NCBI GenBank assembly: GCA_000436755.1
Contig: FR887265.1
Span: forward strand, 1 to 21,748
Length of the DNA stretch: 21,748 bases
Source of the DNA: Clostridium sp. CAG:253
Lineage (GTDB): Bacteria; Bacillota; Clostridia; Lachnospirales; Lachnospiraceae
Direction of reading: 5' to 3'
The position numbers and the translations under genes were made by a program. The notes beneath the pieces were generated by a model, which was not told where the DNA came from, did no database searches, and was given only the letters and a program-made list of their open reading frames with translations. Below, piece after piece: positions 1 through 6,217 of this stretch (its first letter is position 1; every line of letters starts with the position of its first letter).

Positions 1-93
1 TCGAGTGATAGCGGTTTGAAAAATGGGGAAACTCAAAAATGTTATAAATTGACTTTTTGTGTTGGCAATGTTAATATAATCAAAATGGAATAG
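1..93 (+). CDS. possible 3' end of an upstream ORF (weak)
   Basis: Frame 1 stays open from the window edge to a TAG at 91-93 and would encode a 30-residue C-terminal tail ending NIIKME. The other two plus frames have stops within about 20 bases. The tail matches no family I recognise, and the putative promoter of the next operon lies inside it, so this could equally be non-coding DNA. The sequence to the left of the window would decide. Confidence 0.25.
   Translation, partial: SSDSGLKNGETQKCYKLTFCVGNVNIIKME
49..80 (+). promoter_or_regulatory. putative promoter of the toxin-antitoxin-chaperone operon
   Basis: TTGACT at 49-54 is followed after 17 bases by TAATAT at 72-77. An alternative -10, TATAAT at 75-80, gives a 20-base spacer. 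Either would start transcription about 85-90, some 40 bases before the GTG start of the first gene. The region is AT-rich, so this is a plausible but unproven sigma-A promoter. Confidence 0.5.
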
Positions 94-128
94 AACAATG
101 GTACATTCAAAAGAAAGAGAAGAATATA

Positions 129-782
129 GTGTATTATCATGGTACAGAAATTGAAAGAGGAAGAAAGGCTGTTAAAGAGCAAAAACTTCCAATAAGTACT
201 TCTTCAGTCAAGAGAGAACAATGGCTTGGTGATGGCTGGTATTTTTATGAGTATGAGAGAGATGCATATAAGTGGATATTTGATATGCATCGTTCTAATA
301 TAAAGAAAAATAAATATTCAAATAGTAAAAAATTGTTATGTAAATTTACAATTTTGGGGTGTGAATTAGAGAGAAATGAAGAAAGGGAGTTTACAAATTT
401 TAATCCTGAGCATTTTAAAATATTTGAAATTGTTAAAGATAAATTAGTAGAGCTTGAAGGACACGAGGTAAGAGAAGGAGATGTTTTTAATTATCTTTTT
501 GAAATATTAAAATATAAAGATAATTACGACTTAGTCCGTAGGAGTATTCCTATGGGAAAGAGAATTACATATCCGTGTCTTAGGACAGAAAAAAGACAGC
601 AACTTCAGATATGTGTAAAAAAAAGAGAAATTATAACAAATATAACTGATTTGAATAATAATATTGATGAAGAAAAATATATAGATATTAGGGAAAGTAA
701 TGAAAACAAGATTATCAATATTGATTTTAAGAATTTAGGGAGGGAAGATTGTCATGATAAATGGAATAGATTTAAGAGATGA
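129..782 (+). CDS. putative ADP-ribosyltransferase-like toxin of a TAC module
   Basis: Predicted 217-residue soluble protein. It opens with Y-H-G-T (residues 3-6), followed by L-G-D-G-W-Y-F-Y-E (33-41) and A-Y-K-W-I, and has a later strand reading Q-L-Q-I-C-V-K (about 157-163). This order (HGT, then G-x-G-F/W-Y with A-x-x-W, then a Q/E-containing strand) resembles the H-Y-[E/Q] ADP-ribosyltransferase fold seen in DUF3990-like toxins. The start is a GTG behind a purine-rich AAGAAAGAGAAGAA stretch, which puts the HGT motif right at the N-terminus as in those families. The 3' end overlaps the next gene by 29 bases, so the two are translationally coupled, and a SecB-like chaperone gene follows. 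Context plus motifs suggest the toxin of a toxin-antitoxin-chaperone system resembling CmdT, which in E. coli ADP-ribosylates mRNA. The substrate here is unknown. Codon use is much more AT-rich than in the downstream housekeeping genes. Confidence 0.6.
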   Translation: MYYHGTEIERGRKAVKEQKLPISTSSVKREQWLGDGWYFYEYERDAYKWIFDMHRSNIKKNKYSNSKKLLCKFTILGCELERNEEREFTNFNPEHFKIFEIVKDKLVELEGHEVREGDVFNYLFEILKYKDNYDLVRRSIPMGKRITYPCLRTEKRQQLQICVKKREIITNITDLNNNIDEEKYIDIRESNENKIINIDFKNLGREDCHDKWNRFKR

Positions 783-1005
783 ACTTAATAGAATTGAAGA
801 ACATTTTAGCAATCTTACTGTTGAGCAATACAATATTAATAAGAAAAAAATTGATTTTGGAAAAGTTAAGTTTGCGTGCGATAGCAGTTATGTAAAGGCA
901 TTTGATGAATTAACATTGCAAACGAAATTTAATGTAGAAGATAATATTGATCAAGAGGATTTAGGGGTATTCGGATTATCAGAGAATAGAATAGGAGCGG
1001 CATAA
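754..1005 (+). CDS. small overlapping gene, candidate antitoxin of the TAC module
   Basis: An 83-residue acidic protein of no family I recognise. The ATG at 754 lies inside the 3' end of the putative toxin gene and has a good GGGAGG at 738-743. The stop at 1003-1005 is one base before the ATG of the SecB-like gene. Size, position between toxin and chaperone, and tight coupling are those of a TAC antitoxin. Such antitoxins carry a C-terminal chaperone-addiction segment that is unfolded and aggregation-prone until bound by the SecB-like partner. The C-terminal 20 residues here (from about D64, including D-L-G-V-F-G-L) are the natural candidate. No DNA-binding HTH is obvious, so direct autoregulation cannot be assumed. 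The role is inferred from context. Confidence 0.55.
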   Translation: MINGIDLRDELNRIEEHFSNLTVEQYNINKKKIDFGKVKFACDSSYVKAFDELTLQTKFNVEDNIDQEDLGVFGLSENRIGAA

Positions 1006-1006
1006 T

Positions 1007-1396
1007 ATGTCAGATAAGCAGGGAGCAATTAAGTTTTTAGACTATAGGGTTTCAAAAGTTGAGTTTTATTTAAATAAAACAGAAAAGCAATCTAATGAAT
1101 TGAATGTAGAGGTCAGTTCGGATAAAGAGGTTGATAAAGAATTAAAAAATATGTTGGTTGAACTGAATGTTGAAATTGGAGATAAAGATGAAAGTCCGTT
1201 TTTTATGAGTATTTGTTTAGAAGGACTATTTGAATTATCACAAGATTATTTAGATTATGATATTAATCTATTTTATTCAAATGCTTTATCGATTTTGTAT
1301 CCGTATGTGAGGGCTATTGTATCTACATACACAGCTGGAGCAAATATAAAGCCGGTAATTCTTCCGACAATTAATATAAAAAAGATGTTAAAATAA
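1007..1396 (+). CDS. SecB-like chaperone of a toxin-antitoxin-chaperone system
   Basis: A 129-residue protein whose C-terminal third (about 93-129) reads S-I-L-Y-P-Y-V-R-A-I-V ... P-V-I-L-P-T-I-N-I. This fits the SecB signature, in which L-F-P-Y-A-R-x-x-I is followed by a glycine-containing turn and P-x-L-L-P-P-I-N-F. The N-terminal half (D-Y-R-V-x-K-V-E-F) fits the first strands of the SecB fold. Clostridia generally lack housekeeping SecB. A SecB-like gene directly behind a small coupled gene therefore points to a TAC chaperone, which folds and protects the antitoxin and releases the toxin when the chaperone is occupied or lost. AGGAG at 993-997 serves the ATG at 1007. A strong terminator follows 26 bases later, closing the operon. 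Alternative: a SecB-like protein with a separate job that merely lies next to the pair. Confidence 0.75.
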   Translation: MSDKQGAIKFLDYRVSKVEFYLNKTEKQSNELNVEVSSDKEVDKELKNMLVELNVEIGDKDESPFFMSICLEGLFELSQDYLDYDINLFYSNALSILYPYVRAIVSTYTAGANIKPVILPTINIKKMLK

Positions 1397-1422
1397 AATC
1401 TTTGAAAAATAGTCGAAACGTT

Positions 1423-1463
1423 TTCTGCCATATAGACTAAGTGGTTTATATGGCAGAATTTTT
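1423..1463 (+). terminator. intrinsic terminator of the TAC operon
   Basis: A perfect 12-base-pair stem (TTCTGCCATATA at 1423-1434 with TATATGGCAGAA at 1447-1458, loop 12) is followed directly by TTTTT. It separates the TAC genes from the jetD-like gene, whose start is only 21 bases beyond the T tract. Confidence 0.85.
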
Positions 1464-1484
1464 ATGATATAAGGAAAAATTGGT

Positions 1485-2588
1485 ATGAAACATAAAATAA
1501 GTTTAGAACAAATAGAAAAATTTATATCAAAAAGTAAAGACAAAGCCATTGCAGAAAAATTTACGGCAGGAATTGACTCATATAAAATATTGTGTGACTA
1601 CATAAGTGAAAAAATGGAATTGGGGGAGTTTGTTCCTATAAAAAGTAGTGGCTCAAATGGAAAAAGACCATCACTTTACAATGCATATTGGCAGATTGAA
1701 GAGGAAAAAGATAACAGAGAGTTTGATGATGAATTAAACTTTAAATTATCAGCAAAAATCAGCACAGAATATTATAAAAAGCATACTGAACAATATAAAA
1801 AAGACAGAAATGCCGTACTTAAATTAAGTGAGTTTTTGAAAAATGACAGCGAAAAACAAAAGCTTGAAAAAGCAGAGTCTGTAAATGAGCGCAGTTTTGA
1901 GATATGGAATGATGAAAAGTTTATAAAAGGTGACAGTGAGAACAAAAGTAAGAATGAAAACAGAGGCAGAGGAAAAAGGATACTAAAAAATCTTGGGCTT
2001 GATTTTTCGGATTTGAATGTATATGAAACACCGGAACCTTTTGTTAGTTATACATTTGACAGACTGGTTCCGCAAAATGTACTTATTATTGAAAATAAAG
2101 ATACATTTTATACTATTAGAAAATACATGCAGGATACCGGAAAGAATGTGATATTAGGTGAAAAATTTGGAACAATTATTTATGGTTCAGGTAAAAAAGT
2201 CATAGCTTCATTCAGGGATTTTGAATATACAGCCGAGAAATATCTTGCGCATAGAAAAAATAAATTTTTATATTTTGGGGATATGGACTACGAGGGGATA
2301 GGCATTTATGAAAAACTTGTGGAAATTTTTAAGGAAAAAAGCACAGAGGGTATAATTGCTGAAAAAATGATGGTCGAACCATTTAAGGAAGCATACATAA
2401 GAATGTATGAAAAGGCTGAAAGGGTTGGAATGGACAGACTTCCGGTTACAAAAGAAAAACAGAACAGAAATATTGGTCAGACATTTGCTTCATATTTTGG
2501 AAGTGAAATGTGGGAAAACTTTGAAAATCTTCTGATGACTGAGAAATATATTCCGCAGGAGATAATAAATATTTGGGATTTTGAATAA
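1485..2588 (+). CDS. solitary JetD-like Toprim protein (DUF2220 C-terminal domain)
   Basis: A 367-residue protein. The C-terminal half matches the JetD/DUF2220 Toprim fold: L-I-I-E-N-K-D-T-F around 200-208 supplies the first acidic residue (E203), F-G-D-M-D-Y-E-G-I at 264-272 is the D-x-D motif (D266, D268), and the end carries I-P-Q-E. The N-terminal 200 residues are charged, probably helical, and of no family I recognise. In Wadjet defence, JetD is the nuclease that works with the JetABC SMC-like complex to cut plasmid DNA. No jetA, jetB or jetC lies in the window, although the flank to the left is not visible. It may be a lone or orphaned homologue with its own role. AAGGAAAAA precedes the ATG. 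The TAC terminator ends just upstream, leaving almost no room for a separate promoter, so expression may depend on read-through. Confidence 0.75.
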   Translation: MKHKISLEQIEKFISKSKDKAIAEKFTAGIDSYKILCDYISEKMELGEFVPIKSSGSNGKRPSLYNAYWQIEEEKDNREFDDELNFKLSAKISTEYYKKHTEQYKKDRNAVLKLSEFLKNDSEKQKLEKAESVNERSFEIWNDEKFIKGDSENKSKNENRGRGKRILKNLGLDFSDLNVYETPEPFVSYTFDRLVPQNVLIIENKDTFYTIRKYMQDTGKNVILGEKFGTIIYGSGKKVIASFRDFEYTAEKYLAHRKNKFLYFGDMDYEGIGIYEKLVEIFKEKSTEGIIAEKMMVEPFKEAYIRMYEKAERVGMDRLPVTKEKQNRNIGQTFASYFGSEMWENFENLLMTEKYIPQEIINIWDFE

Positions 2589-2594
2589 TTTTTT

Positions 2595-2624
2595 AAATTC
2601 GTAACATATGTTACGGATTTTTTT
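2595..2624 (+). terminator. intrinsic terminator after the jetD-like gene
   Basis: AAATTCGTAAC and GTTACGGATTT form an 11-base-pair stem (one G-U) around an ATAT loop, running into seven T residues (2618-2624). The stem contains the palindrome listed separately at 2601-2614. Confidence 0.75.
2601..2614. promoter_or_regulatory. candidate Crp/Fnr-family operator upstream of hcp
   Basis: GTAACATATGTTAC is a perfect 14-base palindrome with 5-4-5 half-site geometry, the layout bound by Crp/Fnr dimers. It is centred about 81 bases upstream of the transcription start expected from the hcp -10 element. A Crp/Fnr-type gene follows hcp in the same operon, so that protein is the natural candidate to bind here. 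The palindrome also forms the terminator stem, so it may have no operator function. Confidence 0.4.
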
Positions 2625-2673
2625 ATGGTATTACTGTATTATAGTCAATGTCAAAAGAAAAACTAAAAGTTTG

Positions 2674-2682
2674 TGTTACAAT
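2674..2682 (+). promoter_or_regulatory. extended -10 promoter element of hcp
   Basis: TGTTACAAT combines an extended -10 TG with TACAAT (2677-2682), 20 bases before the hcp start codon. No good -35 hexamer lies 16-18 bases upstream, as is common for promoters that need an activator. Confidence 0.45.
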
Positions 2683-2702
2683 ATATATAAGAAAGGAAAA
2701 AT

Positions 2703-4295
2703 ATGGAAAATAAAATGTTTTGTTTTCAATGTGAACAGACAGCGGGCTGTTCGGGATGTACAGGAAATGCAGGAGTATGTGGAAAAACAGCAGAAACAGC
2801 AAATCTTCAGGATGAACTTACCGGGGCATTGATAGGTCTTGCAAAAGCATGCGAAAGTAATCCACATGATGAGAGTGTTACGGATATTATTGTAGAAGGA
2901 CTGTTTACAACAATAACAAATGTCAATTTTAATGATGAAACTATCAGAAAAATTACAGAAAAAGTCAGAAAAAAGAAATATGAGGTTGTTCCAAATTGCA
3001 GCGTATGTACAGCAAAGTGTGGGAACACGGATGATTATGATGTTACAAAAATCTGGAATGAACAGGAGGATATACGTTCACTTAAATCACTTATTCTTTT
3101 TGGTATAAGGGGTATGGCGGCATATGCATATCATGCAAATGTACTTGGCTATAGAGATAATACGGTGAATGATTTCTTTATAAAAACATTGTGCATACTA
3201 GGCTATGACTTAAATAAGGATGATCTTCTTCCTGTTGTTATGGAAGTTGGAGAAGTAAATCTCAAATGTATGGAACTGCTCGATAAAGCAAATACTGAAA
3301 CTTATGGAACACCGACACCGGTAAAAGTTCCTCTTACAGTTGAGAAAGGTCCGTTTATCGTGATTACCGGACATGATTTGTATGATCTTAAACAGTTGTT
3401 GGAACAGACAAAAGACAAGGGAATAAATATTTATACGCATGGTGAGATGCTTCCGGCTCATGCATATCCTGAATTAAAGAAATATTCTCATCTTAAAGGA
3501 AATTTTGGAACTGCATGGCAAAATCAGCAGAAGGAATTTGAAAATATTCCGGCACCGGTATTATTTACAACAAACTGCCTTATGCCTGTTAAAGAAAGCT
3601 ATTCCGACAGAGTATTTACAACGGAAGTGGTATCATATCCTGAGATGATTCATATTGGTGTGGATAAAGAGTTTACACCTGTTATCGAAAAGGCACTTGA
3701 ATTGGGTGGTTACGATGAAGATAAAAGTTTTACCGGCATAAACGGCGGTCATGAAGTGATGACAGGATTTGCACATGGAACTGTCTTGTCTGTTGCTGAC
3801 AAAGTTATTGAAGCTGTCAAGAATGGAGATATAAAGCATTTCTTCCTTGTGGGAGGATGCGATGGAGCAAGAACGGGGAGAAATTATTACACAGAATTTG
3901 TTAAGCAGACTCCGAAAGATTCTGTTATACTTACATTAGCATGTGGAAAATACAGATTTAACGATATTGATTTAGGTGAGATTGCAGGACTTCCAAGAAT
4001 TATGGATATGGGACAGTGTAATGATGCTTTCAGTGCTATAAAAGTTGCGACAGCTCTTGCTGATGCGTTTGAATGTTCGGTAAATGAACTTCCGCTATCT
4101 ATCGTACTTTCGTGGTATGAGCAGAAAGCGGTGTGTATTTTACTTACACTTCTTCATCTTGGAATAAAGAATATACATTTAGGACCAACACTTCCGGCAT
4201 TTGTATCGCAGGGTGTGCTTGATATTCTTGTTGAAAATTTTGGAATTTCACCTATAGGTTCACCGGAGGAAGATTTGAAAAAATTCCTCAAATAG
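2703..4295 (+). CDS. hcp: hydroxylamine reductase / hybrid-cluster protein
   Basis: A 530-residue cytoplasmic iron-sulfur enzyme of the hybrid-cluster family, linked to detoxifying NO and reducing hydroxylamine in anaerobes. The N-terminal cysteines C7, C10, C19 and C26 hold the cubane cluster (C-X2-C-X8-C-X6-C). This form is typical of strict anaerobes, but the last gap is one residue longer than the X5 I expect, and there is an extra C16. All hybrid-cluster ligands are visible: H224, E248, C292, C386 (V-G-G-C-D-G-A-R), C414 (L-A-C-G-K-Y), C439, E473 and K475. The protein is therefore predicted to be active. AAAGGA at 2692-2697 serves the ATG. The gene leads an operon with a Crp/Fnr regulator 24 bases downstream and a ferredoxin-like protein further on. 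Confidence in family and completeness is very high. Confidence 0.97.
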   Translation: MENKMFCFQCEQTAGCSGCTGNAGVCGKTAETANLQDELTGALIGLAKACESNPHDESVTDIIVEGLFTTITNVNFNDETIRKITEKVRKKKYEVVPNCSVCTAKCGNTDDYDVTKIWNEQEDIRSLKSLILFGIRGMAAYAYHANVLGYRDNTVNDFFIKTLCILGYDLNKDDLLPVVMEVGEVNLKCMELLDKANTETYGTPTPVKVPLTVEKGPFIVITGHDLYDLKQLLEQTKDKGINIYTHGEMLPAHAYPELKKYSHLKGNFGTAWQNQQKEFENIPAPVLFTTNCLMPVKESYSDRVFTTEVVSYPEMIHIGVDKEFTPVIEKALELGGYDEDKSFTGINGGHEVMTGFAHGTVLSVADKVIEAVKNGDIKHFFLVGGCDGARTGRNYYTEFVKQTPKDSVILTLACGKYRFNDIDLGEIAGLPRIMDMGQCNDAFSAIKVATALADAFECSVNELPLSIVLSWYEQKAVCILLTLLHLGIKNIHLGPTLPAFVSQGVLDILVENFGISPIGSPEEDLKKFLK

Positions 4296-4319
4296 GAGAC
4301 GGATATAAGAGGCAGATAT

Positions 4320-5021
4320 ATGGATAAAGATGAAAATGACAGTATAATACAGGCATTGAGCAAATCGGCACTTTGCAAAGAATTTGCACAGGATGAACTC
4401 TTATCTTTATTAGAAGAAAACAATACAGAGATAAAAAAATACGAGAAGGGAAGTTTTGTATTTGAAGAGGGTGACGTACCCGACAGACTTTATGTGCTGA
4501 TATACGGTTTGGTTGAAGTTTCAAAACTAACTTTTTCGGGGAAGAAGATTTTGATAACAACTATTGAAAATCCCGGAGATATGTTTGCGGAAGTTTATAT
4601 GTTTATGGGAAAAAGCAAGTATGACATGTCGGCGCAGACTGGAGAAGAGTCGTTGATACTAAGTATTTCGAGTGAGTTTTTTGAGAATATATCGTATAAT
4701 ACTAATGCTTTAGCTGCGGAAAAGATAAGAAAAAATCTTATGAGTATATTTGCAATGAAAGCATATAATCTAAGCGGCAAGGTAAGATTGCTCGGATGTG
4801 GCAGCATAAGGGAAAAAATTTCACTTTATCTTATTGAAAATCAGACACCGTCAGGTGAGATAGCAAAAAATCCTTCAAGGGAGGAACTTGCAGATTATCT
4901 TAATGTGACAAGACCTTCTCTTTCAAGAGAACTTGGAAATATGGAAAAAGAAGGCATCATCAGGCTTGATGGCAGAAAGATAGTTATTGTGTCGCAGGAA
5001 AAACTTGAAGAGTATTTATAA
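4320..5021 (+). CDS. Crp/Fnr-family transcriptional regulator (HcpR-like)
   Basis: A 233-residue regulator. It has an N-terminal cyclic-nucleotide-binding-type beta barrel (about 20-130, with F-V-F-E-E-G-D and the later P-G-D-M-F-A-E turn), a dimer helix, and a C-terminal winged HTH (about 165-225) containing S-R-E-E-L-A-D-Y-L-N-V-T-R-P-S-L-S-R-E-L. It lacks the N-terminal cysteine cluster of E. coli Fnr, so it is not an obvious [4Fe-4S] oxygen sensor. Regulators of this type next to hcp (HcpR group) respond to nitrosative stress, in some cases through haem. That role is inferred from position. The gene starts 24 bases after hcp with AGAGG at 4308-4312, so the two are probably cotranscribed. 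It may bind the palindrome at 2601-2614. Confidence 0.85.
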   Translation: MDKDENDSIIQALSKSALCKEFAQDELLSLLEENNTEIKKYEKGSFVFEEGDVPDRLYVLIYGLVEVSKLTFSGKKILITTIENPGDMFAEVYMFMGKSKYDMSAQTGEESLILSISSEFFENISYNTNALAAEKIRKNLMSIFAMKAYNLSGKVRLLGCGSIREKISLYLIENQTPSGEIAKNPSREELADYLNVTRPSLSRELGNMEKEGIIRLDGRKIVIVSQEKLEEYL

Positions 5022-5072
5022 AAACTTGAGACCATTAAAAGTTTAAAATAAAAATATTGGAGGAATAAAATT

Positions 5073-5208
5073 ATGGCAGAGCCTATGAAAAACATTGAAA
5101 ATCAAAGGTACTTATACTCAAGGATGAGATTTCCTACGCAGATGGACAGGTTGTGAGCAAAACACTTGTATAAAATGATGCGGTAAGTGAGACGTTGTTT
5201 GTATTTTA
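5073..5208 (+). pseudogene. decayed N-terminal fragment of a small cupin gene
   Basis: A strong GGAGG (5059-5063) leads into ATG 5073, M-A-E-P-M-K-N-I-E-N-Q, but this frame stops after 27 codons. From 5108 a shifted frame continues the expected cupin N-terminus: V-L-I-L-K-D-E-I-S-Y-A-D-G-Q-V-V-S-K-T-L-V. Then come a TAA (5171-5173) where cupins of this type usually have Gln, N-D-A-V-S-E-T-L-F-V-F, and a TAG (5206-5208) where Asp is expected. So there is one single-base frameshift near 5104-5108 and two nonsense changes, and the barrel itself is absent. Small cupins in this position are familiar beside hcp and ferredoxin genes in Clostridia. The leftover AAAGGA of the remnant now acts as the ribosome binding site of the next gene. 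Confidence 0.7.
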
Positions 5209-5223
5209 GAAAGGAAGAATAAA

Positions 5224-5982
5224 ATGATACGCAAGATAGTTCATATAGATGAAGAAAAATGTAACGGTTGTGGTGCGTGTGCTAATGCGTGCCACGAGGA
5301 TGCGATTGCTATGATTGACGGAAAGGCAAGGCTGATTAAAGATGATTATTGTGATGGTCTTGGAGACTGTCTGCCTGCATGTCCTATGGATGCAATTGAA
5401 ATTATAGAGCGAGAGGCAAATGAATATGATGAGGCGGCTGTCAAGGCTAGGATCGCCGCAAAAAAAATGGCTGAGAATGCAAAAAAGAACGGTGCACCTG
5501 TTCATGTCTGTCCGGGCAGCATGGCAAGAAGTTTACAGCATGCACAGACGGAAAATGCTATAGAAAAAGACTGCAGTAACGCAGATACAGGAAACGGCAA
5601 CTGGAAACCTGTAAGCAGATTAAGCCAGTGGCCGGTTCAGATAAAACTTGTTCCGACATCTGCACCGTATTTTGATGGGGCTAATCTTTTGGTGGCAGCA
5701 GATTGTACAGCGTATGCCTATGCAAATTTTCATGAGGACTTTATCAAAAATCACATTACGCTTGTCGGATGTCCTAAACTTGATGATATTGATTACAGTG
5801 AGAAGCTTATTGAGATAATTAAGAATAACGACATAAAGAGCGTGAAAATAGTCCGTATGGAAGTTCCATGCTGCGGAGGTCTGCAAAATGCAGTTGTAAA
5901 TGCCTTAAAGAACAGCGGTAAGATGATTCCGTGGCAGGTTGTGACGATTTCATGTGACGGAAAAATTTTAGAAAGCGTATAA
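5224..5982 (+). CDS. ferredoxin-like 4Fe-4S protein of the hcp cluster
   Basis: A 252-residue cytoplasmic protein. The N-terminus is a dicluster ferredoxin domain: C13-X2-C16-X2-C19-X3-C23, then C43, C49 and C53-P. At the expected fourth position of the second motif there is Leu46, so that motif has three cysteines and may hold a [3Fe-4S] or otherwise modified cluster. After a charged helical linker, the C-terminal half (about 130-252) carries L-S-Q-W-P-V-Q, A-A-D-C-T-A-Y-A-Y-A-N-F-H, G-C-P-K-L-D and M-E-V-P-C-C-G-G-L. These are conserved signatures of a family often found with hcp in anaerobes, with C161, C183, C216 and C217 as possible further metal or redox sites. It probably passes electrons in the nitrosative-stress pathway. 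The exact partner is not shown. AAAGGA at 5211-5215 precedes the start. Confidence 0.85.
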   Translation: MIRKIVHIDEEKCNGCGACANACHEDAIAMIDGKARLIKDDYCDGLGDCLPACPMDAIEIIEREANEYDEAAVKARIAAKKMAENAKKNGAPVHVCPGSMARSLQHAQTENAIEKDCSNADTGNGNWKPVSRLSQWPVQIKLVPTSAPYFDGANLLVAADCTAYAYANFHEDFIKNHITLVGCPKLDDIDYSEKLIEIIKNNDIKSVKIVRMEVPCCGGLQNAVVNALKNSGKMIPWQVVTISCDGKILESV

Positions 5983-5992
5983 GATGATACAA

Positions 5993-6170
5993 GGGTCAAA
6001 AGCAGATAGCAATGTATGTTTACATACAAATTGCTATCTGGTGGCTTGACCCGCCAAACACCGACAAGTAGCAGATTTGCTTGCAAATATGCGGGATTGG
6101 AGGTGTTTGCAGGATTGCGAAAATTGCATAGCAATGAAGCAATCCGTAGCATTGGGCAGGGGAAAATGCC
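5993..6170. repeat. block of three nested hairpins, candidate dispersed repeat or structured RNA
   Basis: This fills most of the 314-base gene-free gap between the ferredoxin gene and the feo operon. Hairpin 1: GGGTCAA (5993-5999) with TTGACCC (6046-6052), enclosing CAGATAGCAA/TTGCTATCTG (6003-6012, 6031-6040) and GTATG/CATAC. Hairpin 2: CAAACACC (6055-6062) with GGTGTTTG (6102-6109), enclosing GCAGATTTGC/GCAAATATGC (6071-6092, one mismatch). Hairpin 3: GGATTGC (6112-6118) with GCAATCC (6139-6145), enclosing ATTGC/GCAAT. There is no T tract behind any stem, so these are not ordinary terminators, and no credible ORF covers them. The GC content is higher than in the flanking spacer. Such modular hairpins suit a MITE-like or other dispersed intergenic element. 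Confidence 0.6.
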
Positions 6171-6217
6171 GGAACCCGAATTTGTTCATTATTGATAAAT
6201 TTTTCTCAATAATGTTA

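Noticed and set aside
1007..1396. Housekeeping SecB export chaperone
   Set aside because: The organism is a low-GC Gram-positive, where SecB is generally absent. The gene is also locked into a three-gene operon with a toxin-like gene and an antitoxin-sized gene.
1485..2588. Complete Wadjet (JetABCD) system
   Set aside because: Only the JetD-like subunit is present. The next genes to the right are hcp and its partners, and the genes to the left are the TAC trio.
5793..6152. 119-codon open frame on the minus strand across the ferredoxin 3' end and the hairpin block
   Set aside because: It has no recognisable motif, runs antisense to the clear ferredoxin gene and through the inverted repeats, and has no convincing ribosome binding site.
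6189..6212. Full Fur box in the TTATTGA...TCAATAA inverted repeat before the feo promoter
   Set aside because: The repeat is symmetric, but its inner bases do not match the 7-1-7 Fur consensus well. It is kept only as a possible operator in the promoter entry.
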